Shown one piece after another: positions 16,159 through 25,491 of a DNA stretch of 64,000 nucleotides; the stretch's first letter is position 1, and the number at the start of each line of letters is the position of its first letter. The position numbers were made by a program, and so were the translations under genes. This DNA is from Sinohyriopsis cumingii. Taxonomy: Eukaryota > Mollusca > Bivalvia > Unionida > Unionidae. The notes beneath the pieces were generated by a model that saw only the letters and a program-made list of their open reading frames with translations, was not told the DNA's origin and did not search any database. Where the stretch lies: the NCBI GenBank assembly GCA_028554795.2, contig CM068839.1, positions 40,081,006-40,145,005 on the forward strand, read 5' to 3'.

Positions 16159-19100
16159 TTAACTAGCGCCTCTACGTCGATTACACTCAAGACAGGTAAA
16201 CATGGTATTTTCTCGTGTATGACCGCGACTATTATCTTTTCTATCTACGGTAAATTGTCTTGAATTATTACTCGAATACCGCCATAACATTATACAATTA
16301 CAACTGGTGCAATGATTATTCTGCTGCTGTTTTAACTCAATAATAAATTCAACATCAAGATCAAAGTCACGTTTATTTTTTTTGTCAGATTGTTTGTATC
16401 CGATTAATTTTTTTCTTATTATATCATCATCGATGATGTTAAATTTATCAACGATTTCAGGAATTATGATTCTACGTAATTGAGATATATTTCTGACCCT
16501 CGATACCGCCAAATAAACTAAATTTGACCACTCGATGCGATCGTCTACAATCCAAACTCGTGTATCAGAAATAGTTAATCCCTGAGACGAGTGGATTGTC
16601 ATAGCGTATCCCAACACCCATGGAGATTTGTCAGCGTGTATTGCATCTTCGACTACACTGATATCAACGGCGACAATATCATTTAATACGAGATTTTGAT
16701 TCTTAGTCTGTCCTGGAATATCAACATTAATATTCTGTTTTCGTGTATCTGATGGTCTATAACACAACGGTACGGGTAATTCTGAATATTTTTCTTTATG
16801 TAGTTGAAATAACTGTTGTTGTAAAGCGTCTCTGATTATTTTTCTACTTGCTACGATCAAATCGGTGGGTCTCCATAATTTCAAAAAATCACTCATTGAT
16901 GTCTCTGAGATCACTCCACGTATTATTTCACACTGAATTTTGTTTGATTGTAATCTGATTAATTTTTTAAACTCCTTCAAATTTGCATCAAGAGCTCTAT
17001 GATCATCATCTATTTCTTCGTAATAATCAACGAAATTTTTTAACCAATCATGTGGAGATGGTCCAACAAAAGGCGGCGGTTGACCATGATCGCCACACAT
17101 TATTATGGCGGTATTTTTCGTCAACAACCAATCAAGAAACATTTTTAATGTATCCAATGACACCGTGCATATCTCATCCCAAATAATTATTTTAGGTATA
17201 TATTTTTCTCCCATCCGTTCAGGAGTCCATGTATCTCCGCGCCACCGAAAGAAACTATGATACGTGCACGATTGTACTTGCCGCTGTTTCATCTCACGTG
17301 CAAGTCTATGTGTGGGTGTCAGCACGATTATATCTGAATTTCTAAAAACATTAATCGTTCGAGTTGTTTTGCCGCATCCACCAGGTCCATTGAGATATAC
17401 TGTCTTATATCTGGTTATTGGATCACTCAACGATGGTGCTTTCGACATTTCTGATATTTTATTACCCTCACGATAAAAATCTCTCACTGGAACATCTGCT
17501 GATTCTGTGTAATTGTGTAATAGTTCCTTTTTTATTCTCCACGAACCCCATCGTTCATCATTACTTGTAAATTTCATAACAAGTTCTAAATATTTACTTG
17601 AAATATAAAACGAATCTGTTGCGACTCTGACTGCGGTCTCAGGAAATCTATTAATCATCGATAATAAATTTATAGAAACATAAGCCAACATGGAAGATCT
17701 TAGATGAGTATATTGCGGGGATACGTCATTTATGTAACTAACGATCGTACCTAATTTTGTTCCGTCGGATAAATAAACTCTCTCGATTTACAAATATATT
17801 TTTCGCCGTTGTATCAGCAATTATAAAATCGTACTCGGCATCATCTAAAATTAATCGTGCGTGATGTCTTTTATAATCATATGCACCACCTTGACTAAAT
17901 TTACCTATAATTTTTCTACCGAGATCTTTTGCGGTTTTGAGTTTATTAGGAATATCATCCTTAAACTCGCTGATAACTTCAGAATCTGACATGGGCAACC
18001 AAACTTTGGTCTGTGCATGATATGATATAATTGCCTCACTGACCACCAACGATGTCAGTATCGCACAATCTAGCATATATCGTAACAAAACTATAGGTGC
18101 CCAACGTTTTTCACAAAAATGTCTGCCAAACCAAACATAACAAATCTTGTGAAGATTTTCGTTAAACTCGAATGATTCAATACAGGCGAATCCAGTCAGA
18201 TCAAAATCAGGTAATGGTCCATTAATTGCCACTCGCGTCATCTCGTTTGTTGGGTGACCAAATCTTTCAAAGTACGTAGAACAATCTCCGTATCCCAGAA
18301 AACTTCCTGGATAACATGCAACCATATCAACCGAAATAACATCATTGTAATTATATTTGGTATTCCATAATCCGCCATGTCCATATTCGACGCAACTTGC
18401 GCGTACGTCCTCGAGTAAATCAAATCGTGTTGGTTTCCATGAATTTCGTTCTCTGGCGAAATGAGCCGCAACAGATGGAACGGTAAAACAATTAGTTAGT
18501 AATTTGTCAGTATTTTCCGCGTGCTTGTACTTGAAAAACGTCGCGAGATTTTTCATCTCGTCATGGAGGGATTCTGTGCGATATATTTCACCGTTCGGTT
18601 TGACAAACTGATCAAATTCACCCTCCTCATTACTTTTAAATAACCATACCGATACAGGATCGGTTTTACTTATTTCGTTGATAAAATCAAACATACTATC
18701 TGCCCCAGAATTATCTGCCCCAGAATTATCTGGGGAGTAAAATCTAACAGTTCGATCACGTGGAAATATTGTTACTGCGTTAGTCCATGCGTGCGCGTTA
18801 TGATCGATAATATTTATTGGAGCTCCCTTCGATTTATATTTCGACTGGTACAGTACTTCTCCCGTTATTGTCGCCACAGTTATTGGAAATTTTAATATTT
18901 TTCCTAACTCAGCAACATCTTTTATTGTAGCACCGGTATCCTTAACCGAATCAGCGCACGAGTTTATTTTTTCACGCCTTAAATCGGTTAATCCATTTCC
19001 ACGCATCACGTTTGTAAAGTGTTCTATTACTCGTTCGGCTACACAATTTAACCTTGAAAATTTCATCGGCGCTAGTTTATCAACGTTGGGTTTTTTATTT

Positions 19101-19597
19101 ATCTCATAGATTCCATAAATAACCGCTGTTACAGGATACGCTCGTTCATAATACGGTTTGTCAATACCCGTCAGTAGACCCGGTCTGGAATTTTTACTTA
19201 ATATGATAGTTTTATTATTGCCAAGGACAGGATCATATTTGTCACGGATAATCCAACTACCTGTTTCTGTTAATACAATAAATTTTACTCTGAAGAAATA
19301 TTTTTGATTGCCCTCGTATTCAGCGATGTAGTTAATGATAGTTGCCGCTCGCTTGTCGTTCATTGTGGCGTCCGTGACAGCTTCCTTGACTCCGTCAAGG
19401 CGTATGATCTTGAACGTTGACCATGTATGAGATGCACCATCCGTGTAAAATTCTTTCTTGGCGTCGTGAACTTTCGAGATCAAACTTTTATTTTTCGGAT
19501 CAACCAAATCTCGTACTGGCAAGTCAGAAGATAATCTGTCAAGGTTGAATTTATATTTAACAGGCCTAGTTTGGGATAATCTCTCAAACTCGTTCAT
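16159..19597 (-). pseudogene. Family B DNA polymerase - SF1 helicase - HNH nuclease, frameshifted
   Basis: About 1,146 codons from ATG 19597. Polymerase motif A is DVISVDMVACYPGSF, motif B KDLGRKIIGKFSQGG and motif C VATDSFYI. Between B and C the frame changes in a CTCTCTC tract at 17778-17784, the only break I see. After motif C the same frame runs into an SF1 (PIF1/RecD-like) helicase: GPGGCGKTT, IIIWDEI, GDHGQPPPF, YAMTIHSSQG, YLAVSRVRN. It ends in an HNH-like zinc domain (CTSCNCIML, DRKDNSRGHT, CLECNRRRG). Polintons replicate with a protein-primed polymerase. Having helicase and nuclease joined would make a one-protein replisome. Confidence 0.85.
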
Positions 19598-19645
19598 ATA
19601 ATTAAAACAAATATTTAAATAAAGAAAATTATATATATATATACA

Positions 19646-19945
19646 ATGTCTCAATGCAGATGGTTGATGATCGGCTCAGTAAATCGATGCAACAAATCCT
19701 GTAGAAAGGAATTTTGTTGGATGCACTCACAAAACATACGACGAGGAAGTCTAGGACCAATACCATGTCTACGGTGTGGTATTGGAGTGCGAGGAAAAAC
19801 AGAATTATGTGGAAAGTGCGGCGGAAAACGTTTCAGAGAACTTAAAAGATATTATGACAAAAAAAATAATAGCGGTGAAAACGCTATAAAATCCGTGAGG
19901 GATTATATATCAAGATTTCAGACAAACAATGATTTAAACGTATAA
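19646..19945 (+). CDS. Internal Cys-rich zinc-binding protein, paralogue of the repeat-borne genes
   Basis: 99 residues, intact. Cys/His order matches the proteins in the terminal repeats: C5, CNKSCRKEFCWMH, CLRCGIGVRG and CGKCGG, followed by a basic helix instead of the acidic tail. It is divergent from the polymerase gene with a 48-bp AT-rich gap (TATATATATA at 19632) that could be a two-way promoter. Three copies of one family in one element point to an essential or dosage-linked role, but the function is unknown. Confidence 0.7.
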   Translation: MSQCRWLMIGSVNRCNKSCRKEFCWMHSQNIRRGSLGPIPCLRCGIGVRGKTELCGKCGGKRFRELKRYYDKKNNSGENAIKSVRDYISRFQTNNDLNV

Positions 19946-19955
19946 TATTATTATA

Positions 19956-20163
19956 ATGGAGCAAAATATATTTGTCCCACATCCTGTCATAACAAACTAT
20001 GAATCAAATATTAATGGTATCATCAGACATTGCCAGTTGAAGAGACAAGTTGGTTATATTAATAATTTTGGTTATCTTAGATTTACAATTGGAAAGAAAC
20101 ATTATATATGTCATAGATTTACGTATGAATGTCATAATGGGATGATCAATGACGGTCTTGTTA
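19956..20163 (+). pseudogene. HNH endonuclease, N-terminal part (split by a transposon)
   Basis: Starts EQNIFVPHPVITNYESNING and continues to YICHRFTYECHNGMINDGLV, the pattern of phage-type HNH nucleases with a strand-and-helix before the active site. It is cut at the TTA at 20161-20163 by a 2.4-kb DNA transposon. The rest is at 22567 onwards, and the frame is preserved across the empty site. Such genes are often mobile or homing nucleases in large DNA viruses. Follows the Cys-rich gene by 10 bp. Confidence 0.8.
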
Positions 20164-22563
20164 CACTGGTCAACAGTGAAATCATTACTGACTTGAAAAG
20201 GCCCTAATCTGTAGTATTTTGGTGTGCCGAACACGAATATAACCGTGAAAAATTTGTATTGGCTCTCGTTTTGAAGATATTCATATACCTCATTTTCTAT
20301 GTTTCACTGTGTAAATTTCTCCAGTAGGACTGCAGCAACATCCGGAATAATGATGTAACATTGCATAATACCATCATGCTCACATCATCCACAGTTGATT
20401 GCATCATTTTCTGATGCAATGCAATACTAATGCCATGCGGCTGCTGAAGTAAGTTGACGTCAGCAGTGTACTATACATGTGTAGGCCTATTATACTAATG
20501 CCAGGCGGCTGCTGAAGCTGACGTAAGCAGTGTACTATATAAAGCCCAATCAGATAGGTTCAGCATTTAAAATATTTTAGACGTTGTGCGAGACAGTTCA
20601 AGCTACTGTTACATAAAACTTATTATTTTATCCACTTACGTACAATAAAGAACAGTAATGCCTCGAAAGTGTGTTAATACCGCGGACAATTTTTGCTATA
20701 TTTGTGGGGAAGTGACATTTGCCAACCAGAAGAAAAGTATCAATTCTCAAGTGAAGAAGACATATCATCTTTACTTCGGATGCAAGGTTGGTGACCAAGA
20801 CAAGCCTTGGGCTCCGCATATATGCTGTGCTACATGTACAACACAGCTTTCACAGTGGTTGAATTGCAAAAGGTCATCAATGCCGTTTGCAGTCCCAATG
20901 GTGTGGAGAGAGCCAAGCAACCACCTAAATGACTGTTACTTCTGCTTGGTTCCTCCTCTTTCCGGCGGAATAACGAAGCGAAAGAAGTCGAGAATAGTCT
21001 ACCCAAACATTCCGTCTGCATTGAGACCAGTTCCACATGGTGAGGGACTTCCTATTCCAGAACCTCCAGCAGAATATTCTCTTGATTCATCTGACGAAGA
21101 CAAAGGTGAGTCGACCTGTTCTTCTCCTGGTCCATCAGCATGCAGTGATCCAGATTTTCACTGTGGTGCATCATCAACCCCACACAGAATAACACAGGAA
21201 GAACTAAATGACCTGATTCGTGATTTGGACTTATCAAAGAACAAGGCAGAATTGCTAGGATCAAGACTCCAACAATGGAATCTTCTAGAAGAAGATGTCA
21301 CAATTACTGCATATCGAAAGCGCCACCAGCAATTGGAGCCTTTCTTCAGAAAGGAAAGTAATCTGATATTCTGTTCCGATATTGAGGGCCTCATGAATGC
21401 TTTAAAAATCACTCATGACCCACAAGAATGGAGACTATTTGTGGACTCTTCGAAACTGAGTCTCAAGGCTGTGCTTTTGCACAATGGAAACATTCTTCCA
21501 TCTATTCCAGTAGCGTATGCTGTCCACATGAAAGAGACATACGATAACTTAAGGCAGCTACTGAATTCCATTGAGTATAACAAGTACAGCTGGCACCTCT
21601 GTGGTGATTTGAAGGTAGTTGCCCTTTTAATGGGACTGCAGCAAGGATATACAAAATACATGTGTTTCTTATGCGAGTGGGATAGCCGAGCAAGGGAAAT
21701 GCACTACATGAGGAAGGAATGGACTCACAGGCAGAATGTAGCCATTGGAGAGAAGAATATCCAACACCCAGCTCTGGTTGAGGCTCAGAAAATCTTGCTA
21801 CCACCCCTTCACATCAAACTAGGTTTGATGAAGAACTTCGTGAAAGCCATTGACCGGACTTTGCCAGCATTCCGATACCTGCATGAAAAATTCCCTCGAC
21901 TCAGCGAAGCAAAGATTAAAGAGGGAGTTTTTGTGGGTCCTCAGATTCGAGAGCTTTTCAAAGATGACCGGTTCAACAACTTGCTGGAAGGTGACGCGAA
22001 ACAAGCATGGAATGCTTTTCGCCTAGTTTCTACAAACTTCCTCGGAAATGTTAGGGCAGAAAACTATAAGGAACTAGTAGAAGACATGTTGATGAAGTAT
22101 AAGAAACTTGGCTGCAATATGTCTCTAAAGATTCACTTCCTTCATTCCCATTTGGATTTCTTTCCTAGCAACTGTGGTATTGTTAGTGATGAACACGGCG
22201 AACGTTTTCATCAAGATATCGCAACAATGGAACAAAGATACCAGGGAAAATGGTCCACTACAATGCTGGCTGACTACTGCTGGACACTCCTCAGAGATGC
22301 TCCCGAACAGCTGTACAAGAGACAGGCGAAGAAATCTAAGATGTAGTCAATGACTTGATTTTTTATAGGTAGGCTATTACAGTTGACCTTTTACTATTGG
22401 AATGCATTTCGTTATGTAAACATTAATTTCTTGCAGATTACAAAAAAACTAGAGCCAATTTTGCAATTTGACTGTCATATTCGTGTTCAGCACATAAAAA
22501 TTGATAAGAATTGACTAATTTTATTTCAGTAACATGACTTTTGTAAAAATTTGTTGTCCAGTG
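20164..22563 (+). mobile_element. Nested DNA transposon, 2.4 kb, TTA target duplication
   Basis: Ends are CACTGGTCAACA and TGTTGTCCAGTG (11 of 12 paired) with TTA on each side (20161-20163, 22564-22566). Further internal complementarity (GAACACGAATAT near 20227 against ATATTCGTGTTC near 22480, and TTGGCTCT against AGAGCCAA) makes an imperfect repeat of about 85 bp. It holds one intact gene at 20658-22346. CACTG ends are seen in CMC-type elements and TTA duplications in PIF/Harbinger types, so the superfamily is uncertain. Confidence 0.88.
20658..22346 (+). CDS. Transposon-encoded protein (widespread family, transposase candidate)
   Basis: 562 residues in one uninterrupted frame. The N-terminus has Cys pairs (FCYICGEVTF, HICCATCTTQL, CYFCLVPP) that look like a zinc domain. 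Then come a Ser/Asp-rich linker, LSKNKAELLGSRLQQWNLL, RLFVDSSKLSLKAVLLHNGN, the pair DLKVVALLMGLQQGYTKYMC and CEWDSRAREM, LPPLHIKLGLMKNFVKAID and SDEHGERFHQDI. I know this protein as a high-copy unnamed family in invertebrate genomes. Acidic residues in the conserved blocks could form an RNase H-like catalytic core, but I cannot prove it. Intactness suggests recent activity. Confidence 0.75.
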   Translation: MPRKCVNTADNFCYICGEVTFANQKKSINSQVKKTYHLYFGCKVGDQDKPWAPHICCATCTTQLSQWLNCKRSSMPFAVPMVWREPSNHLNDCYFCLVPPLSGGITKRKKSRIVYPNIPSALRPVPHGEGLPIPEPPAEYSLDSSDEDKGESTCSSPGPSACSDPDFHCGASSTPHRITQEELNDLIRDLDLSKNKAELLGSRLQQWNLLEEDVTITAYRKRHQQLEPFFRKESNLIFCSDIEGLMNALKITHDPQEWRLFVDSSKLSLKAVLLHNGNILPSIPVAYAVHMKETYDNLRQLLNSIEYNKYSWHLCGDLKVVALLMGLQQGYTKYMCFLCEWDSRAREMHYMRKEWTHRQNVAIGEKNIQHPALVEAQKILLPPLHIKLGLMKNFVKAIDRTLPAFRYLHEKFPRLSEAKIKEGVFVGPQIRELFKDDRFNNLLEGDAKQAWNAFRLVSTNFLGNVRAENYKELVEDMLMKYKKLGCNMSLKIHFLHSHLDFFPSNCGIVSDEHGERFHQDIATMEQRYQGKWSTTMLADYCWTLLRDAPEQLYKRQAKKSKM

Positions 22564-22566
22564 TTA

Positions 22567-22857
22567 TTGATCATATTGATGGAAATCCTCAAAACAATAA
22601 TTTATCCAACCTTCGTGTTGTCACATACAGCGAGAATAATACGCGCGGTAATACAGGAAGATGTAAGACAATCGGAAAGAGGGCGGTAATTTCCACAAAC
22701 ATAGAAACTGGTGAAGAAAAAAATATTTCGTTCAATGCATTCAGCTGCAAAATATTTTGATATTCACTCGCAATCAGTACAAAGAGTGGCAGAAAATATA
22801 TATAAAACAGCTTTATCGAAAAAATATAAGCAGAAAATTACATTTCAGTATCAATAA
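22567..22857 (+). pseudogene. HNH endonuclease, C-terminal part, frameshifted
   Basis: Directly after the right TTA the text reads IDHIDGNPQNNNLSNLR, the HNH active-site motif, continuing the frame of 19956-20163. The frame stops at 22758-22760, but from about 22735 another frame reads SAAKYFDIHSQSVQRVAENI up to a TAA at 22855-22857. This resembles a C-terminal DNA-binding (NUMOD-like) segment. A one-base indel near 22730-22740 explains it. Confidence 0.7.
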
Positions 22858-23441
22858 TTATCATCACCACATTATTAACTATCATCACCACATTGAATTA
22901 ATTTTTTTAATTTATGTCACAGTAGGTCCTCCATACACTACTGAATTTTTGATTATATAAAAGGGAGATTACTTTGTAATATATAGTTTTCTTCGTAGAT
23001 TTTGATTTTTTATGATCGTAATTAGTCAGTTTAACTAATTACATCGTAATTAATTACATCGTAATTAATTACTCGTAGAAGTATTATTTATGGTTTTTAA
23101 ATATTTCCCATTATACAACATTACGAGAGATCATGATAATGTTATTGATCCGTAGGAAGCTGTGTGTAGAACAGAAACCGTTGTCATGGTAATCGATCTG
23201 CAGGTGTGTTCATGCCACCGTTATTATTGATTCGCAGTCTGCTTAGGAAAAATGCTGTTATAAATACAGAAACTGTTATTATTCAGAAACTGTTGTTATA
23301 AATACAGAAACTGTTATTATTCAGAAACTGTTATAAATACAGAAACTGTTATTATTCAGAAACCGCTGTTTAGTGTAAATATTGGTTCCTTAGCTATATA
23401 GCTAACTATATATTAACTTCCAAAACATATGTTCGTAACAA
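22858..23441. repeat. AT-rich spacer with short tandem repeats
   Basis: No gene. Holds TATCATCACCACATT twice near 22860, ATTAATTACATCGTA repeats near 23040, and a tandem of about 36 bp (CAGAAACTGTTATTATT units) at 23265-23365. Confidence 0.6.
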
Positions 23442-23501
23442 GGTTTGATAGCTCAATCAGTATGGTATTGGACTGTGACGCTCGCGGTCCAGGATCAAAC
23501 C
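23442..23501 (+). ncRNA. tRNA-like element with Pol III A and B boxes
   Basis: GGTTTGAT (23442-23449) pairs with ATCAAACC (23494-23501). An A-box-like TAGCTCAATCAG begins at 23449 and a B-box-like GGATCAAACCC (10 of 11 to GGTTCRANYCC) lies at 23492. An inner stem TGGAC/GTCCA is present. The arms do not fold as a full cloverleaf, so this is not a standard tRNA. It could be a Pol III promoter for the hairpin array downstream, or the head of a SINE. A T-run at about 23544 may stop Pol III. Confidence 0.4.
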
Positions 23502-23583
23502 CCCATGGCTGACAATTTGTCGGTGGTGTACGCATAATTGCGATTTTTATAATAGTGGGGGGAACCGCAAACCCCCCCCCCCC

Positions 23584-23682
23584 CGCTCAGCAAAATTCCC
23601 ACCCACAATATTGACTTGTGGGTGATACATATTTTCGTATCACCCACTGGATTAATTATTGTGGGTGGGTTTTTGCTGAGCG
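23584..23682. repeat. Nested palindrome (two-level hairpin)
   Basis: Outer arms CGCTCAGCAAAA...TTTTGCTGAGCG with CCCACCCACAAT/ATTGTGGGTGGG, and an inner perfect arm GTGGGTGATAC/GTATCACCCAC around an 8-nt loop. Lies between the tRNA-like element and the hairpin array. Confidence 0.85.
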
Positions 23683-23691
23683 TATATGTTT

Positions 23692-24249
23692 GTACTGTCC
23701 TTAGTTAAGTTATATGTTTGTGCCGTCCAATGCATAATCTGAGCTCGCTAATACACTCGATAGGGGCTCTTCATTCATAATCTGAGCTCGCTAATACACT
23801 CGATAGGGGCTCTTCATTCATTGTATATATCCATTTCATTGTATATATGTTATGTGTATATCCTCTAAACTTGGTAGATTGCGGTGGCAAGCTACGAGTT
23901 TAATGAGGATTGTGCTGTCCTTAGTTAGTTATATGTTATGTGTATATCCTCTAAACTTGGTAGATTGCGGTGGCAAGCTACGAGTTTAATGAGGATTGTT
24001 CTGTCCTTAGTTATATGTTATGTGTATATCCTCTAAACTTGGTAGATTGCGGTGGCAAGCTACGAGTTTAATGAGGATTGTGCTGTCCTCCCTCTTGGGC
24101 CTCTAGACCGTTGTTTGGCGGGTTAGGGGCTCTCGTAGAGGGAATATTTGCCTAATGAACATGGTAGATTGCGGTGGCAAGCTACGAGTTCTTGGTTGTG
24201 CTGTCCCTGAAACATCCCGACGAACTCGCTAAACACTCGATAGGTGTTC
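23692..24249 (+). repeat. Array of repeated hairpins with conserved linker
   Basis: Three 51-nt hairpins (23860-23910, 23946-23996, 24028-24078; arms ATCCTC/GAGGAT, AAACT/AGTTT, TAG/CTA, TTGC/GCAA, loop GGTG) spaced 82-86 bp. A fourth shorter copy (24157-24191) has GAAC/GTTC instead. Three small hairpins of a second kind follow: GAGC...GCTC at 23741 and 23784, and GAAC...GTTC at 24222, all with CTA/TAG inside. One CCTCTA/TAGAGG hairpin is at 24100-24141. The linker TGTGCTGTCC or a variant recurs six times. Stems change in paired fashion, which suggests folded RNA. Confidence 0.65.
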
Positions 24250-24291
24250 TAGGGATATTTTTTTTTATTTTGAAGATTTATATATTATATA

Positions 24292-24735
24292 ATGAACCAT
24301 GAAAATATCAATGATGTAATTGTTGCTATTAAAAAATTGAAAAAAGATGGAATTAATATATCTGATGAACTTAATCCTGAAAAAATAGTTTCTGACTTTG
24401 AGATTTTACAAGAACGTAAAACCCAGGGGACACACACACTATCATCTGAATACAGGCTCATGAAACGGATTCAGGCGGCAATGTTTCAGTCGCTAGCTAC
24501 CGTAGAAGATGATCATGTGAAGGAGTTCGTTCCTCTCTCTGCCGCCGTAGAAAGAATTAAATCGTTATTATCCCACGAGTACGAGGCAAAGAAAACGATT
24601 AGTACTCGCATAAGACTATTAAGAAAAATTATGTTAGAGAGTAACTTCGTTACTGGTGAAACGATCCAGAGTAACTTCGTTACTGGTGATAATGAAAATG
24701 AAAGTTTTGGTAACCGGGGTCCATGTCAACGCTGA
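24292..24735 (+). CDS. Unknown helical protein
   Basis: 147 residues from ATG 24292, open to 24735. Lys/Glu-rich and helical throughout (VIVAIKKLKKDGINISDELN, VERIKSLLSHEYEAKKTIS). Near the end SNFVTG(E/D) occurs twice because a hairpin-forming DNA word (AGTAACTTCGTTACT) is repeated at 24642 and 24672. I do not recognise a family. It is the last + gene before the convergent junction with the virion genes. It may be real or only a lucky open frame. Confidence 0.45.
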   Translation: MNHENINDVIVAIKKLKKDGINISDELNPEKIVSDFEILQERKTQGTHTLSSEYRLMKRIQAAMFQSLATVEDDHVKEFVPLSAAVERIKSLLSHEYEAKKTISTRIRLLRKIMLESNFVTGETIQSNFVTGDNENESFGNRGPCQR

Positions 24736-25491
24736 CCACGTGTATTGGTAGTCAAAATCAAGAAAATTCTAACCTTGTCAAATTGTTCCTAATAAATTTT
24801 ATTTATTATAAATTAATTTTATTTATTAATAATATTATTTTTACTGAGGATTTTTTTTTTTACTAAAATCAAGAAAAATGCACGAATTACTTGATTCTGA
24901 CGGGGTAGTTGGTAGTCAAAATCAAAGAAAAATGCACGAATTACTTGATTTCTGACGGGGTAGTCAAAATCAGGAAAATTGAGCAATTTCGTTGTATTTT
25001 AGTAAAAAAAAATAAAAATCTCAGTAAAAATAATATTATTAATAAATAAAATTAATTTATAATAAATAAAATTTATTAGGAACAATTTGACAAGGTTAGA
25101 ATTTCTTATTTCTGACGGGGTAGTTGGTAGTCAAAATCAAGTAATTCGTACATTTTTATGTTTCTGAGGGGGTAGTTGGTAGTCAAAATCAAGTAATTCG
25201 TACAATTTCAGTAAAAATCAGGAAAATTAATAAATCTTATTTTTTTTGTGATAGAAATTTTAATTTTTACTTTCATCGACCAGCTTTTTTAGTTGCCTAG
25301 GCCGATTAATTTGTACCAAACACAAATTTGTGCCAGTAATAATAAAATATTTTTTTATTTATTTTTTTAAGTTGATCGAATTTGAGTCTGATCTCTGTTA
25401 CAAATGTTCTTCTAACTGTTAAGAAATCCTCGCGTGTAAAAACCCTCCATTACATGAAGATCTACGATAAAAGTCCTCAGGACAGAAATCC
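24736..25491. repeat. Convergent intergenic region with 100-bp inverted repeat and direct repeats
   Basis: Arms 24766-24869 and 24996-25102 are almost perfectly inverted (AT-rich, loop about 126 bp). Around and inside them GGTAGTCAAAATCAA(G) and TTTCTGACGGGGTAGTTGG recur four to five times, and AAAATGCACGAATTACTTGATT twice. The region separates the + replication-side genes from the - virion genes. No gene. Could be a two-way transcription end, a replication origin or a degraded small transposon. 25230-25491 is plain AT-rich DNA. Confidence 0.8.

Noticed and set aside
23442..23520. A standard tRNA gene
   Set aside because: A and B boxes are present, but D, anticodon and T arms do not form a cloverleaf. 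Kept only as a tRNA-like element.
24766..25102. Bacterial-type intrinsic terminator
   Set aside because: The arms are about 100 bp and AT-rich in a eukaryotic virus-like element, so this does not fit.
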